From NCBI GenBank assembly GCA_964504335.1, contig CAZDET010000043.1, forward strand, positions 1 to 43,427: a DNA stretch of 43,427 bases, given 5' to 3'. The position numbers were made by a program, and so were the translations under genes. Origin of the DNA: CAZDET01 sp964504335. GTDB lineage: Bacteria; Bacteroidota; Bacteroidia; Chitinophagales; Saprospiraceae. Shown here in pieces: positions 32,782-42,158 of the stretch. Under the pieces are notes generated by a model. It searched no databases and was not told the origin of the DNA. It was given only the letters and a program-made list of their open reading frames with translations. Position 1 is the first letter of the stretch. Each line of letters begins with the position of its first letter.

Positions 32782-34755
32782 ATGCGGATCCTCTTCTTCC
32801 TTTGTTGCCTGCTGCCTTGTTTGGTGGCGGCACAGAGTGAAATTTTTTATCTTCGATATTCCCTGCGCGACGCCATACAATTGCGCAACTGCTTGCAACC
32901 GCAGGAGGTAAACGGGCAAGCTGTCTTCGTTGCCGATGCGCGATTTGAAACCCAGTGCTTACCCATCCTGCTGCGCTACGCGGCCCCTGACCAACCGCTT
33001 GACCTGCAAACCCTCTATTCCGGCAATCCCTTTATCGGTCCCGATGCGACGCAGTCGGTGATTGTCTTGCCCGATCCGGATGCCCTTGCACTGAGCCAGC
33101 CTACCCCTTTCGAAAAGCCACAACCCCTCTTCTCTACTAGTCTGTTCAATTCGGGGTTTGTCGTAGCGGATTTGGCCGAGGGAGTCGCCAATTTTTTGTC
33201 CACGCGCACCCGCGAAGAACTGACCCTGACATTTTTCCGGCGCTTCCAGAAGGCATTGACCAACAACCCGGAATTCGAGGTGCTTTTCCCGGCTTCCATC
33301 GGGTTACTCAACCTGATCGATCAGGATATCTACCAGTTTACCATCTTCCTGGAAAGTCTCCGGGAGGCGTTTTTGCAGGATTTGAAGGCGCTGCCGGTAA
33401 ATGTCCGGGATTTTTTGGTGGTGCACCCCGAGCTGGCCGGATTGGGCCCCGACAAGGTCCTCTTAGTCGACGATGCTTTCCGGCTCAGCGAATTGCTGAT
33501 CAATGGTGCCACTCCGCAGGAGATTGTGGCTTTTTTGGGGCGGGAATCCCTCACCCTGGCAGCACGCGATTTGCCCTCCTTGCCGGATAGCCTTCGAAAG
33601 ACCCTTGGAGAGGTCTCCAATGTGTTGCGGACGATCGATCTGCTGACGCAGGGGCTGCGCCGCAGTGCTGCGCCCGATAGTTTGTGGCTTTCCGCACGCG
33701 AAGTAACGGTAGCATTGAGCGACCCGCTGGTTATGCACCTGTATCTGGGGCTTCTTTGGCAACAGACCAGGACTTACCGGGAAGTGCCGGCTGCAGAACT
33801 TCAACAGTGGCTCCGGGCTTTTCGCAGCGCCCCGGAAGTGCAGGAAGGGCTGCGCAAGCAACTGCAAAGCATGAGCCGGCTCATCAATCGGGCGGAAACG
33901 GCACTCGACGCCCTGCAAAACCAACCCGATACAGCAGCACTCAACTTTACTACCTATGCAGAGTACATAGGGAGCATTCGCGATTTATTGAAAGAAGGGG
34001 TAACTGCTTACGGCATCCAATCGGAAGGGGCCAATGCGGCGTTGAATGCAGTGGATCGCCTGTTGACGATTTTCGGGCACGCCAATGATCTGTATTTTCA
34101 GGCACGGCAACAGCAATACATTTCGGCGATTACCACGGCGGTGCAGATCTTCGAAGCGGTGTCGGACGAGTCGTTGCCCATCTCTACGGAAATGCTGCGC
34201 TACGGCACTTTTGTGGCCTCCATTGCCGAAGCGGATTCTGCCGAAGATATTGACCGCACGCTGGAGCTATTTGCCCTACCGGCAGGAAGTTCGTTAGTGA
34301 AAAAGTACCAGCGCTTTTCCGTATCCATCAATGCCTACACAGGATTGAGTATTGGTCGGGAAGAAGTGAACGCCGCTGAAATCGGCACCGCAACGGTGTT
34401 AGCCGTGGCCGCCCCGATCGGATTGGGATTCAATTGGGGGCTACGACGTGCCGGTAGTATCGGCGTGTTTATTCCACTCCTCGATGTAGGGGCGTTAACG
34501 GCCTTCCGCTTCGACGATGAGCTCACCGAAGATCTCCCCGAGCTGGCGCTGGAAAACCTGTTTTCTCCCGGGGCGCTTGTCACCTATGGTTTCGGAGCCG
34601 ACCTCCCAATTACGCTAAGCGCAGGGTTTCAGCGCGGTCCGAACCTGCGGGAGCTTACTCCGCTAGCTCAACTGGAATTCGATGAAATAACCGCCTACCG
34701 TTTCCTGATTTCTCTGGCGGTAGATATCCCGATTGCTAATCTATACTCTAGGTAA
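32782..34755 (+). CDS. Large secreted protein of unknown function, possible C-terminal barrel
   Basis: A 657-residue protein not recognised as any named family. Signal peptide MRILFFLCCLLPCLVAAQ starts at ATG 32782, chosen over an upstream in-frame codon inside the preceding gene. About 100-470 is rich in amphipathic helices. About 500-657 has alternating hydrophobic stretches with glycine turns (FSVSINAYTGLSIG, GFNWGLRRAGSIGVFIPLLD, GALVTYGFGADLPIT, YRFLISLAVDIPI) that look like outer-membrane beta-strands. An outer-membrane or periplasmic location is inferred. Coupling to the OmpA lipoprotein gene (10 bp) suggests joint function at the cell envelope. It converges with rplT, 7 bp between stops. 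Confidence 0.75.
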   Translation: MRILFFLCCLLPCLVAAQSEIFYLRYSLRDAIQLRNCLQPQEVNGQAVFVADARFETQCLPILLRYAAPDQPLDLQTLYSGNPFIGPDATQSVIVLPDPDALALSQPTPFEKPQPLFSTSLFNSGFVVADLAEGVANFLSTRTREELTLTFFRRFQKALTNNPEFEVLFPASIGLLNLIDQDIYQFTIFLESLREAFLQDLKALPVNVRDFLVVHPELAGLGPDKVLLVDDAFRLSELLINGATPQEIVAFLGRESLTLAARDLPSLPDSLRKTLGEVSNVLRTIDLLTQGLRRSAAPDSLWLSAREVTVALSDPLVMHLYLGLLWQQTRTYREVPAAELQQWLRAFRSAPEVQEGLRKQLQSMSRLINRAETALDALQNQPDTAALNFTTYAEYIGSIRDLLKEGVTAYGIQSEGANAALNAVDRLLTIFGHANDLYFQARQQQYISAITTAVQIFEAVSDESLPISTEMLRYGTFVASIAEADSAEDIDRTLELFALPAGSSLVKKYQRFSVSINAYTGLSIGREEVNAAEIGTATVLAVAAPIGLGFNWGLRRAGSIGVFIPLLDVGALTAFRFDDELTEDLPELALENLFSPGALVTYGFGADLPITLSAGFQRGPNLRELTPLAQLEFDEITAYRFLISLAVDIPIANLYSR

Positions 34756-34762
34756 GGGTAAA

Positions 34763-35125
34763 TCAGCTGTTGTTGCTACCGTTCGTTACTTCCTTCACGA
34801 CGGCTTCAAATGCATCGGGATGGTTCATGGCCAGATCGGCCAGAACTTTGCGATTCATGGTAACGCCGGCCAGTTTGCAGGCGTGCATAAATTTGGAGTA
34901 GGAAACGCCGTGTTGGCGGGCACCGGCATTGATACGGGCTATCCAGAGGCGGCGAAAGGCGCGCTTTTTGTTTCTGCGATCGCGGTAAGCGTACTGCATG
35001 GCGCGATCGACCGCATTTTTGGCTACGGTGTAGACATTTTTGCGGGCGCCAAAGTAGCCTCTGGCGGCTTTCATGATTTTCTTGCGGCGCTTACGGCTGG
35101 CCACCGCATTGACGGAACGAGGCAT
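34763..35125 (-). CDS. rplT: 50S ribosomal protein L20
   Basis: A 120-residue ribosomal protein that binds 23S rRNA and is needed early in large-subunit assembly. The basic N-terminal helix with ARGYFGARKNVYTVAKNAVDR and the globular part with WIARINAGARQHGVSYSKFM are typical. It is third in the infC-rpmI-rplT operon; in other bacteria L20 represses this operon by binding its leader. Whether that happens here cannot be read from the sequence. Confidence 0.98.
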   Translation of the reverse strand: MPRSVNAVASRKRRKKIMKAARGYFGARKNVYTVAKNAVDRAMQYAYRDRRNKKRAFRRLWIARINAGARQHGVSYSKFMHACKLAGVTMNRKVLADLAMNHPDAFEAVVKEVTNGSNNS

Positions 35126-35207
35126 TAGTTAGATTTTTTGTTCAGTGCAGAGACTCCGACGCAGGCGGAGTACTTTGACCTGCACTCTCGTGAAAAATCG
35201 AAGGTAT

Positions 35208-35402
35208 TTACTTGCAAAGGAGGCGCTTGACGCGTGGTTCGTCTGCCTCGGAGACGGTAGTCGAACCGAGGAGGCGTGTTTTCTGGCGATTGGTTTTCTT
35301 GCGCATCAAGTGACGCGCGTTCGCCTGGAAGCGCTTTACCTTTCCCGAGCCCGTCAGCTTGAACCGCTTCTTGGCGCTCGAATGTGTTTTCATTTTAGGC
35401 AT
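35208..35402 (-). CDS. rpmI: 50S ribosomal protein L35
   Basis: A 64-residue, very basic ribosomal protein: MPKMKTHSSAKKRFKLTGSG at the start and HLMRKKTNRQKTRLLGSTTV later, fully typical. The frame runs further upstream to 35465, but ATG 35402 is the family start. It lies between infC and rplT on the minus strand. Confidence 0.97.
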   Translation of the reverse strand: MPKMKTHSSAKKRFKLTGSGKVKRFQANARHLMRKKTNRQKTRLLGSTTVSEADEPRVKRLLCK

Positions 35403-35514
35403 AACAAGGTCGTTGTCCGAATCGGACGGCAAAGGTAGGGAAAAAAATATTCTCCGGAAAGGCATAGCTGGTCTTTTCCCAGAGAACCACTTAAGAGGAA
35501 GGGCTACCCGGCTA

Positions 35515-36114
35515 CTACTTCTTAACCTTCTTCGGGGCGATGATCACCGTCATGCGGCGTCCCTCCATTTGGGGGAGACTTTCGGCGGCGCCGTATTCTT
35601 CGAGCTCTTTGATGAAGCGGAGCAGCAGTAATTCGCCGCGGTCTTTAAACACGATGGTGCGGCCGCGAAAATGAACGTAGGATTTTACTTTTGAGCCCTC
35701 TTCGAGGAAGCCTTTTGCGTGGCGCAATTTGAACTCGAAGTCGTGGTCGTCGGTGTTGGGACCAAAGCGGATTTCTTTGATAACCGTCTTTTGGGCCTTG
35801 GCCTTCATTTCCTTTTCCTTCTTCTTCTTGTCGTACAGGAACTTACTGTAATCAATGATGCGAACGACGGGCGGCTTAGCGGTGGGGGATATTTCTACCA
35901 GGTCTAAATCCATTTTCTGGGCCCATTCCTTCGCCTGCCGAGTGGAGTAAATGCCGGATTCGATCGTCTTCCCAATGATCTGGCTCAATTCGTCCAGGTT
36001 GTCTCCAACCAGTCGCACTTCCGGGATCCGAATATTTTCGTTAACTCGGAAATTGTACTTGTCGTTGTTTCGGCGATTGTCTTGCCTTCTTCTTGGGCCT
36101 CTTCTATTTGCCAA
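35515..36114 (-). CDS. infC: Translation initiation factor IF-3
   Basis: A 199-residue IF-3 that keeps 30S subunits free and checks initiator tRNA pairing. The N-domain has NFRVNENIRIPEVRLVGDN; the C-domain has KEIRFGPNTDDHDFEFKLRHA and VKSYVHFRGR. No ATG exists at the N-terminus. TTG 36114 (giving ANRRGPRRRQDNRR) is the most likely start. A further TTG at 36150 lies inside the terminator hairpin. A non-ATG start is typical for infC, since IF-3 discriminates against such codons and limits its own synthesis. A terminator ends only 22 nt upstream. Confidence 0.95.
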   Translation of the reverse strand: MANRRGPRRRQDNRRNNDKYNFRVNENIRIPEVRLVGDNLDELSQIIGKTIESGIYSTRQAKEWAQKMDLDLVEISPTAKPPVVRIIDYSKFLYDKKKKEKEMKAKAQKTVIKEIRFGPNTDDHDFEFKLRHAKGFLEEGSKVKSYVHFRGRTIVFKDRGELLLLRFIKELEEYGAAESLPQMEGRRMTVIIAPKKVKK

Positions 36115-36136
36115 ATGTGGTTGTTTTGGTGAATAA

Positions 36137-36170
36137 TTAAAAAGGAGCAAGCGGATACACCGCTTGCTCC
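36137..36170 (-). terminator. Terminator/attenuator between clpC and infC
   Basis: GGAGCAAGCGG (36144-36154) and CCGCTTGCTCC (36160-36170) make a perfect 11-bp stem with a 5-nt loop. On the minus strand it is followed by a T-rich run (plus-strand A-run at 36139-36143). It lies 13 nt after the clpC stop and its end is 22 nt before the infC TTG, so it ends clpC transcription and may act as an attenuator of the infC operon. Confidence 0.88.
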
Positions 36171-36183
36171 CGGTGGTTCATTT

Positions 36184-38757
<2,574 letters not shown>

Positions 38758-38801
38758 ATTATCTTCTTTCTCCGGCGGATTTTGCTGAAATGCCCCTTAT
38801 A

Positions 38802-38832
38802 CAATAATAGGACAATTCAATAAACGAAACAA
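38802..38832 (-). promoter_or_regulatory. Proposed clpC promoter
   Basis: On the minus strand TTG (38832-38830), a 20-bp spacer and TATTATTG (38809-38802), which matches TAnnTTTG at 7 of 8 positions. It is 44 nt upstream of the clpC ATG at 38757. Spacing fits the Bacteroidota consensus. Confidence 0.5.
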
Positions 38833-39116
38833 TTCGTAAATTAAGTTTCCGGCACTCCTACGACCTTTTTGCGGCCTGAAGAATTGCCCGAAGAATGCAC
38901 GGAAAATACCGTGCCAATGGGTGGTTGTACTTTTCAAGCTGTCAATTAGGCGGAATATTATGCCCGGCCTGACAAAATAGGTAGCTGATGTGTGGCAATC
39001 GAGGGGAAGGTGGGATACCCAAATCCTTGGTAAACCAGCATTTATTAGGGAGAACAATCGTTATTCAGGGAGGGTTTAAACTTAACTCGCTACTAGGTCA
39101 GCTTATTAAAGTTTGA

Positions 39117-39124
39117 TACATTTG
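39117..39124 (+). promoter_or_regulatory. Minus-7 box TACATTTG for the STAS gene
   Basis: TACATTTG matches TAnnTTTG exactly, 32 nt before ATG 39157. A matching TTTG minus-33 box was not evident, so the promoter is tentative. Confidence 0.5.
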
Positions 39125-39156
39125 CACTTACTGCTGATCAGAAATATCGTCTTTTA

Positions 39157-39540
39157 ATGAAATATTCGGTTGATAAACAGGAGCGTTATGCCATCTTCAA
39201 GATTGAGGAGCAGAACCTTAATAGCTTGATCGCCCCCAAGCTAAAATCCGAGTTCGTTATTCTTTCGAATGAAGGCATTAAAAACCTGATTCTCAACCTG
39301 GAAGAGGTGGAATACATCGATTCTTCAGGATTGAGCGCCCTGCTTACCGCCAACCGGTTGTGGAAGTCGAACGGTAGCTACATTCTGACCGGCGTCAAGC
39401 ACGCCCCCGTTCAAAAGTTATTTGAAATCTCCCGCCTCGACTCAGTGCTGACGATCATTCCCACCGTATCCGAGAGCATCGACTACATCTTCATGGAGGA
39501 TATCGAGCGCGAACTCCAGAATGGAGAAGACTCCGAATAA
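39157..39540 (+). CDS. STAS-domain anti-anti-sigma factor-like protein
   Basis: A 127-residue single STAS domain. The motif VEYIDSSGLSALLTA contains the Ser56/Ser57 that is phosphorylated in SpoIIAA/RsbV proteins by a cognate anti-sigma kinase. The C-terminal acidic tail is short. No anti-sigma factor or alternative sigma gene is near, so the partner is elsewhere. It has its own minus-7 box and is followed after 16 bp by rnz, then by dinB, forming a likely three-gene transcript. Confidence 0.9.
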   Translation: MKYSVDKQERYAIFKIEEQNLNSLIAPKLKSEFVILSNEGIKNLILNLEEVEYIDSSGLSALLTANRLWKSNGSYILTGVKHAPVQKLFEISRLDSVLTIIPTVSESIDYIFMEDIERELQNGEDSE

Positions 39541-39556
39541 GTAACCTACTATATAC

Positions 39557-40510
39557 GTGCGCTTTGATCTTCGCGTGTTGGGCACCAGCGGTGCGGTGCC
39601 GGCCTACGGGCGTTTTTGCAGCGCGCAACTGCTCCGAACCGAAACGGCCGATTTTCTGATCGATTGTGGTGAGGGCTGCCAGATGCGCCTCCAGGAGTAC
39701 GGGGGCGGACAAGCGCGCATTCACCATATATTCATCAGCCACCTGCACGGCGACCATTTCTACGGCCTGCCCGGCTTGCTCACCAGTTGGGCACTAAATG
39801 ACCGCACCGAGCCACTCACCCTATTTAGTCCGGCCGGATTGTACCGCATGCTCGATGCCCTGCTCGATCTGGATCGGCGCGCATTTCCGTTTCCCATCGA
39901 GTTCGTCACGCTTCATACAACACGGTCGGACCTCATTCTCGAAACCGATCATCTGAGCGTTCATACTCTCCCTTTGCACCACGGGTTGCCCACCACCGGG
40001 TTCCTGTTCCGGGAGCGGCCCCGACCGGCGAACATTCGGCCCGAAAAGATAGCCGCATATCAAATTCCCTACCAGGCCATTCCGGCGATCAAGGCGGGTG
40101 GAGACTTTTCCCTTCCCGATGGAAGAATCGTCCCGCACGCCGAACTGACGCGCCCGGCGGCTCCGCCGCGATCGTATGCCTACTGCTCGGATACGCGCTA
40201 CCGGCCGGCCTTGGTTCCCTTGATTCAGGGAGTTGATTTGCTCTACCACGAGACCACGTTCTTGCACGAATTGGTCGATCAGGCGGAAGAAACGCTGCAC
40301 TCGACTGCGTTGGAGGCCGCTCGCATTGCCGCAGCGGCTGAGGTAGGGCGATTGATCATGGGGCATTATTCGTCTCGGTATCCCCGTACGGAGGTGTTCG
40401 AACAGGAAGCACGTCCGGTCTTCCCCAATGCCCACGCCGCCGCGGATGGGAGTTTGTACGAAGTGCCGTTCCAAGGGCGGGCAGCCACAAACCATAAACC
40501 AAACCATTGA
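39557..40510 (+). CDS. rnz: Ribonuclease Z
   Basis: A 317-residue metallo-beta-lactamase-fold endonuclease that trims tRNA 3' ends, needed where CCA is not encoded (the tRNA-Lys in this window lacks CCA). Metal motif SHLHGDHFYGLPGLL (His62, His64, Asp66, His67), LHHGLPTTGFLF, YCSDTRY and the final GHYSSRY are typical of the short bacterial form. The start is GTG 39557, at the family N-terminus MRFDLRVLGTSGAVP. Its TGA overlaps the TTG start of dinB. Confidence 0.95.
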   Translation: MRFDLRVLGTSGAVPAYGRFCSAQLLRTETADFLIDCGEGCQMRLQEYGGGQARIHHIFISHLHGDHFYGLPGLLTSWALNDRTEPLTLFSPAGLYRMLDALLDLDRRAFPFPIEFVTLHTTRSDLILETDHLSVHTLPLHHGLPTTGFLFRERPRPANIRPEKIAAYQIPYQAIPAIKAGGDFSLPDGRIVPHAELTRPAAPPRSYAYCSDTRYRPALVPLIQGVDLLYHETTFLHELVDQAEETLHSTALEAARIAAAAEVGRLIMGHYSSRYPRTEVFEQEARPVFPNAHAAADGSLYEVPFQGRAATNHKPNH

Positions 40511-41586
40511 CTGCTCGCAAAATCATCCACATCGACATGGACGCTTTTTACGCCTCCGTCGAACAACGCGACCACCCCGAGTTGCAGGGGCGGCCCGTCG
40601 CGGTGGGAGGGAGTAGTTTGCGGGGGGTGGTAGCTTCGGCCAGCTACGAAGCGCGGAAGTTTGGGGTGCGTTCGGCCATGCCCAGTATTACGGCCAAGCG
40701 GCTCTGTCCGGAGCTCATTTTCGTGAAAAGCCGCTTTGACGTCTACCGGGAGGTGTCGCAGCAAATTCGATCCATTTTTGAGGAATACACCGATCTGGTG
40801 GAACCCTTGTCGCTGGATGAGGCCTACCTCGACGTCACCGAGCCGAAGAAGGGACCACCATCGGCGACTCTGATTGCGCAGGAAATCCGTCGGCGCATCG
40901 AAGAAACGACCCAACTCACGGCCTCGGCGGGTATCTCCTTCAACAAGTTCCTGGCAAAGGTGGCCTCCGATATCAATAAGCCCAATGGCATGAAGGCCAT
41001 CCTGCCGCACGAAGCGCAAGCCTTCCTCGATGCCCTACCTGTAGCTAAATTCCACGGCATCGGCAAGGTGACCGCCGCCCGCATGCACAAGATGGGATTG
41101 GAAACCGGGGCCGATCTGAAGGTGCTCACCGAAATTGAATTAGTCCAGCGCTTTGGCAAGGTGGGGCGGCACTACTACCGCATCGTCCGGGCGGAAGACA
41201 ACCGGCCGGTCAATCCCAACCGCATCCGCAAAAGCATCGGGGCCGAGCGCACCTTCAAAGAAGACATCACCGATCTGGCCGGCATGCAGGAGAAGCTGCG
41301 CTACCTCGCCGAGGTGGTATACGACTACGCCAAGCAGCGCCAAAACTTCGGCCGCACGGTGACCGTCAAGATGAAAACGCCGGGCTTCAAGATCTATACC
41401 CGCTCCAAATCCTTCGCCAGTGAAGTGCGCTCCCTGGAAACGCTCCAGGAGATCGTCTGCGATATTATGACGCAGCACGTCGACGAGTTGCCCGCCGTGC
41501 GGCTGTTGGGGGTGAGCATTTCGAATTTGGAACGCGAACTGGAGGCGGAAGGGGGGATTCAATTGGAGTTGCCGTTTGAGGAATAA
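40507..41586 (+). CDS. dinB: DNA polymerase IV
   Basis: A 359-residue Y-family translesion polymerase. Catalytic acids: Asp10 in HIDMDAFYASVE, and Asp104-Glu105 in LSLDEAYLDVTE. HhH thumb region KFHGIGKVTAARMHKMGL and little-finger domain (about 235-345) follow. The end reads IQLELPFEE, which looks like a beta-clamp binding motif (QLxLPF). The start is TTG 40507 in the overlap TTGA with the rnz stop; the first in-frame ATG would cut off the catalytic Asp10, so TTG is required. Translational coupling to rnz is inferred. No LexA box was seen upstream. Confidence 0.95.
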   Translation: MTARKIIHIDMDAFYASVEQRDHPELQGRPVAVGGSSLRGVVASASYEARKFGVRSAMPSITAKRLCPELIFVKSRFDVYREVSQQIRSIFEEYTDLVEPLSLDEAYLDVTEPKKGPPSATLIAQEIRRRIEETTQLTASAGISFNKFLAKVASDINKPNGMKAILPHEAQAFLDALPVAKFHGIGKVTAARMHKMGLETGADLKVLTEIELVQRFGKVGRHYYRIVRAEDNRPVNPNRIRKSIGAERTFKEDITDLAGMQEKLRYLAEVVYDYAKQRQNFGRTVTVKMKTPGFKIYTRSKSFASEVRSLETLQEIVCDIMTQHVDELPAVRLLGVSISNLERELEAEGGIQLELPFEE

Positions 41587-41605
41587 CGGGAAGGCGATCC
41601 GGAGG

Positions 41606-41624
41606 AAACTATTCCAGATAGTTT
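41606..41624. terminator. Small hairpin after dinB
   Basis: AAACTAT (41606-41612) and ATAGTTT (41618-41624) form a 7-bp AT-rich stem, 19 bp after the dinB stop. No T-run follows, so it is at best a weak terminator. The rest of 41587-41730 contains only the tRNA promoter. Confidence 0.3.
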
Positions 41625-41674
41625 GCTGTTTAAGGGAGCATACAACTAAGGCAGCTAAAAATTACCGGGCACCA

Positions 41675-41706
41675 TTTGACATTCGTCCCAAAGAGTCCTA
41701 TATTTG
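41675..41706 (+). promoter_or_regulatory. Promoter of tRNA-Lys
   Basis: TTTG (41675-41678), a 20-bp spacer and TATATTTG (41699-41706) fit the Bacteroidota consensus TTTG-N19/20-TAnnTTTG at every fixed position. The tRNA starts 25 bp further on. This is the clearest promoter in the window. Confidence 0.8.
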
Positions 41707-41730
41707 CAACGCCTTAGAAAAAGGGTACCT

Positions 41731-41804
41731 GATTCCGTAGCTCAGTTGGCTAGAGCATCTGACTTTTAATCAGAGGGTCCTGGGTTCGAGCCCCAGCGGA
41801 ATCA
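41731..41804 (+). tRNA. tRNA-Lys (anticodon TTT)
   Basis: A 74-nt tRNA. The acceptor stem GATTCCG pairs with CGGAATC, followed by discriminator A. The anticodon stem TCTGA/TCAGA encloses loop CTTTTAA, anticodon TTT. The T arm is CTGGGTTCGAGCCCCAG. The 3' CCA is not encoded, which fits the presence of rnz. A promoter precedes it and a strong terminator follows. Confidence 0.97.
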
Positions 41805-41814
41805 CTACTTTCAC

Positions 41815-41857
41815 AAAAGCGTCCAGGTTTTCCATTCGTGGAACCTGGACGCTTTTT
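41815..41857 (+). terminator. Rho-independent terminator after tRNA-Lys
   Basis: A-rich arm AAAAGCGTCCAGGTT (41815-41829) pairs with AACCTGGACGCTTTT (41842-41856), with an inner CCA/TGG stem and TTCG loop, and ends in TTTTT. It works in either direction and also lies at the end of the minus-strand PIN-like fragment. Confidence 0.93.
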
Positions 41858-42073
41858 CTATTGGCGACAGTCCCAATCTTCTATTTTCGGTATCATCCTG
41901 TTTGTGTATATTTCTAACTTATAACAATCAATTGCTTCATCGATAATTAAAAGGCAATTTGCTTTGGATAGGGCAAGTGAAATGGCGCTAGCTTCTCCGT
42001 CATCCAATTGAAATCTCCAGGTATTATATACCCAAACCAGAGTGGTTTGGGACCACGCCGATCTTTTCACCAC
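41858..42073 (-). pseudogene. Fragment resembling a PIN-domain (DUF3368) protein
   Basis: A 71-codon frame whose middle, LDDGEASAISLALSKANCLLIIDE, resembles the conserved core of DUF3368 PIN-like proteins (LxxGEAEAIxLAxE...LLIDE), which are VapC-related putative toxins. The N-terminal half of the family and the usual KGR region after the last Asp are missing, and the remaining C-terminus does not fit. The base composition is clearly AT-richer than in its neighbours. It is probably a relic of a toxin-antitoxin gene left beside the tRNA. A functional short protein cannot be excluded. Confidence 0.45.
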
Positions 42074-42099
42074 GAAGTAGCAGCGAAGCTAAACCACTC
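42031..42099 (+). promoter_or_regulatory. Two overlapping hairpins upstream of the caspase gene
   Basis: CCCAAACCA (42031-42039) and TGGTTTGGG (42043-42051) form a perfect 9-bp stem with a GAG loop. GAGTGGTTT (42040-42048) can alternatively pair with AAACCACTC (42091-42099). The two pairings exclude each other. The region is 60-130 nt before the caspase ATG and could be a switching leader; part of it overlaps the PIN-like fragment on the other strand. Confidence 0.35.
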
Positions 42100-42158
42100 C
42101 GTTTTAGATATATCAGAGGAGTTCCTATCTTTAAAGTTCTGACAAACCCTACCCACAC

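Larger units (their letters stand above)
38758..39156. other. Divergent intergenic region clpC/STAS gene
   Basis: About 400 bases without a supported gene. It holds the proposed clpC promoter (38802-38832), a small hairpin GCACGG-N6-CCGTGC at 38897-38914 and the minus-7 box for the STAS gene (39117-39124). An 86-codon frame on the minus strand at 38797-39057 overlaps the promoter and lacks any protein-like features. Confidence 0.5.

Noticed and set aside
38797..39057. 86-codon minus-strand frame upstream of clpC
   Set aside because: It overlaps the proposed clpC promoter and its translation shows no signal, domain or sensible composition.
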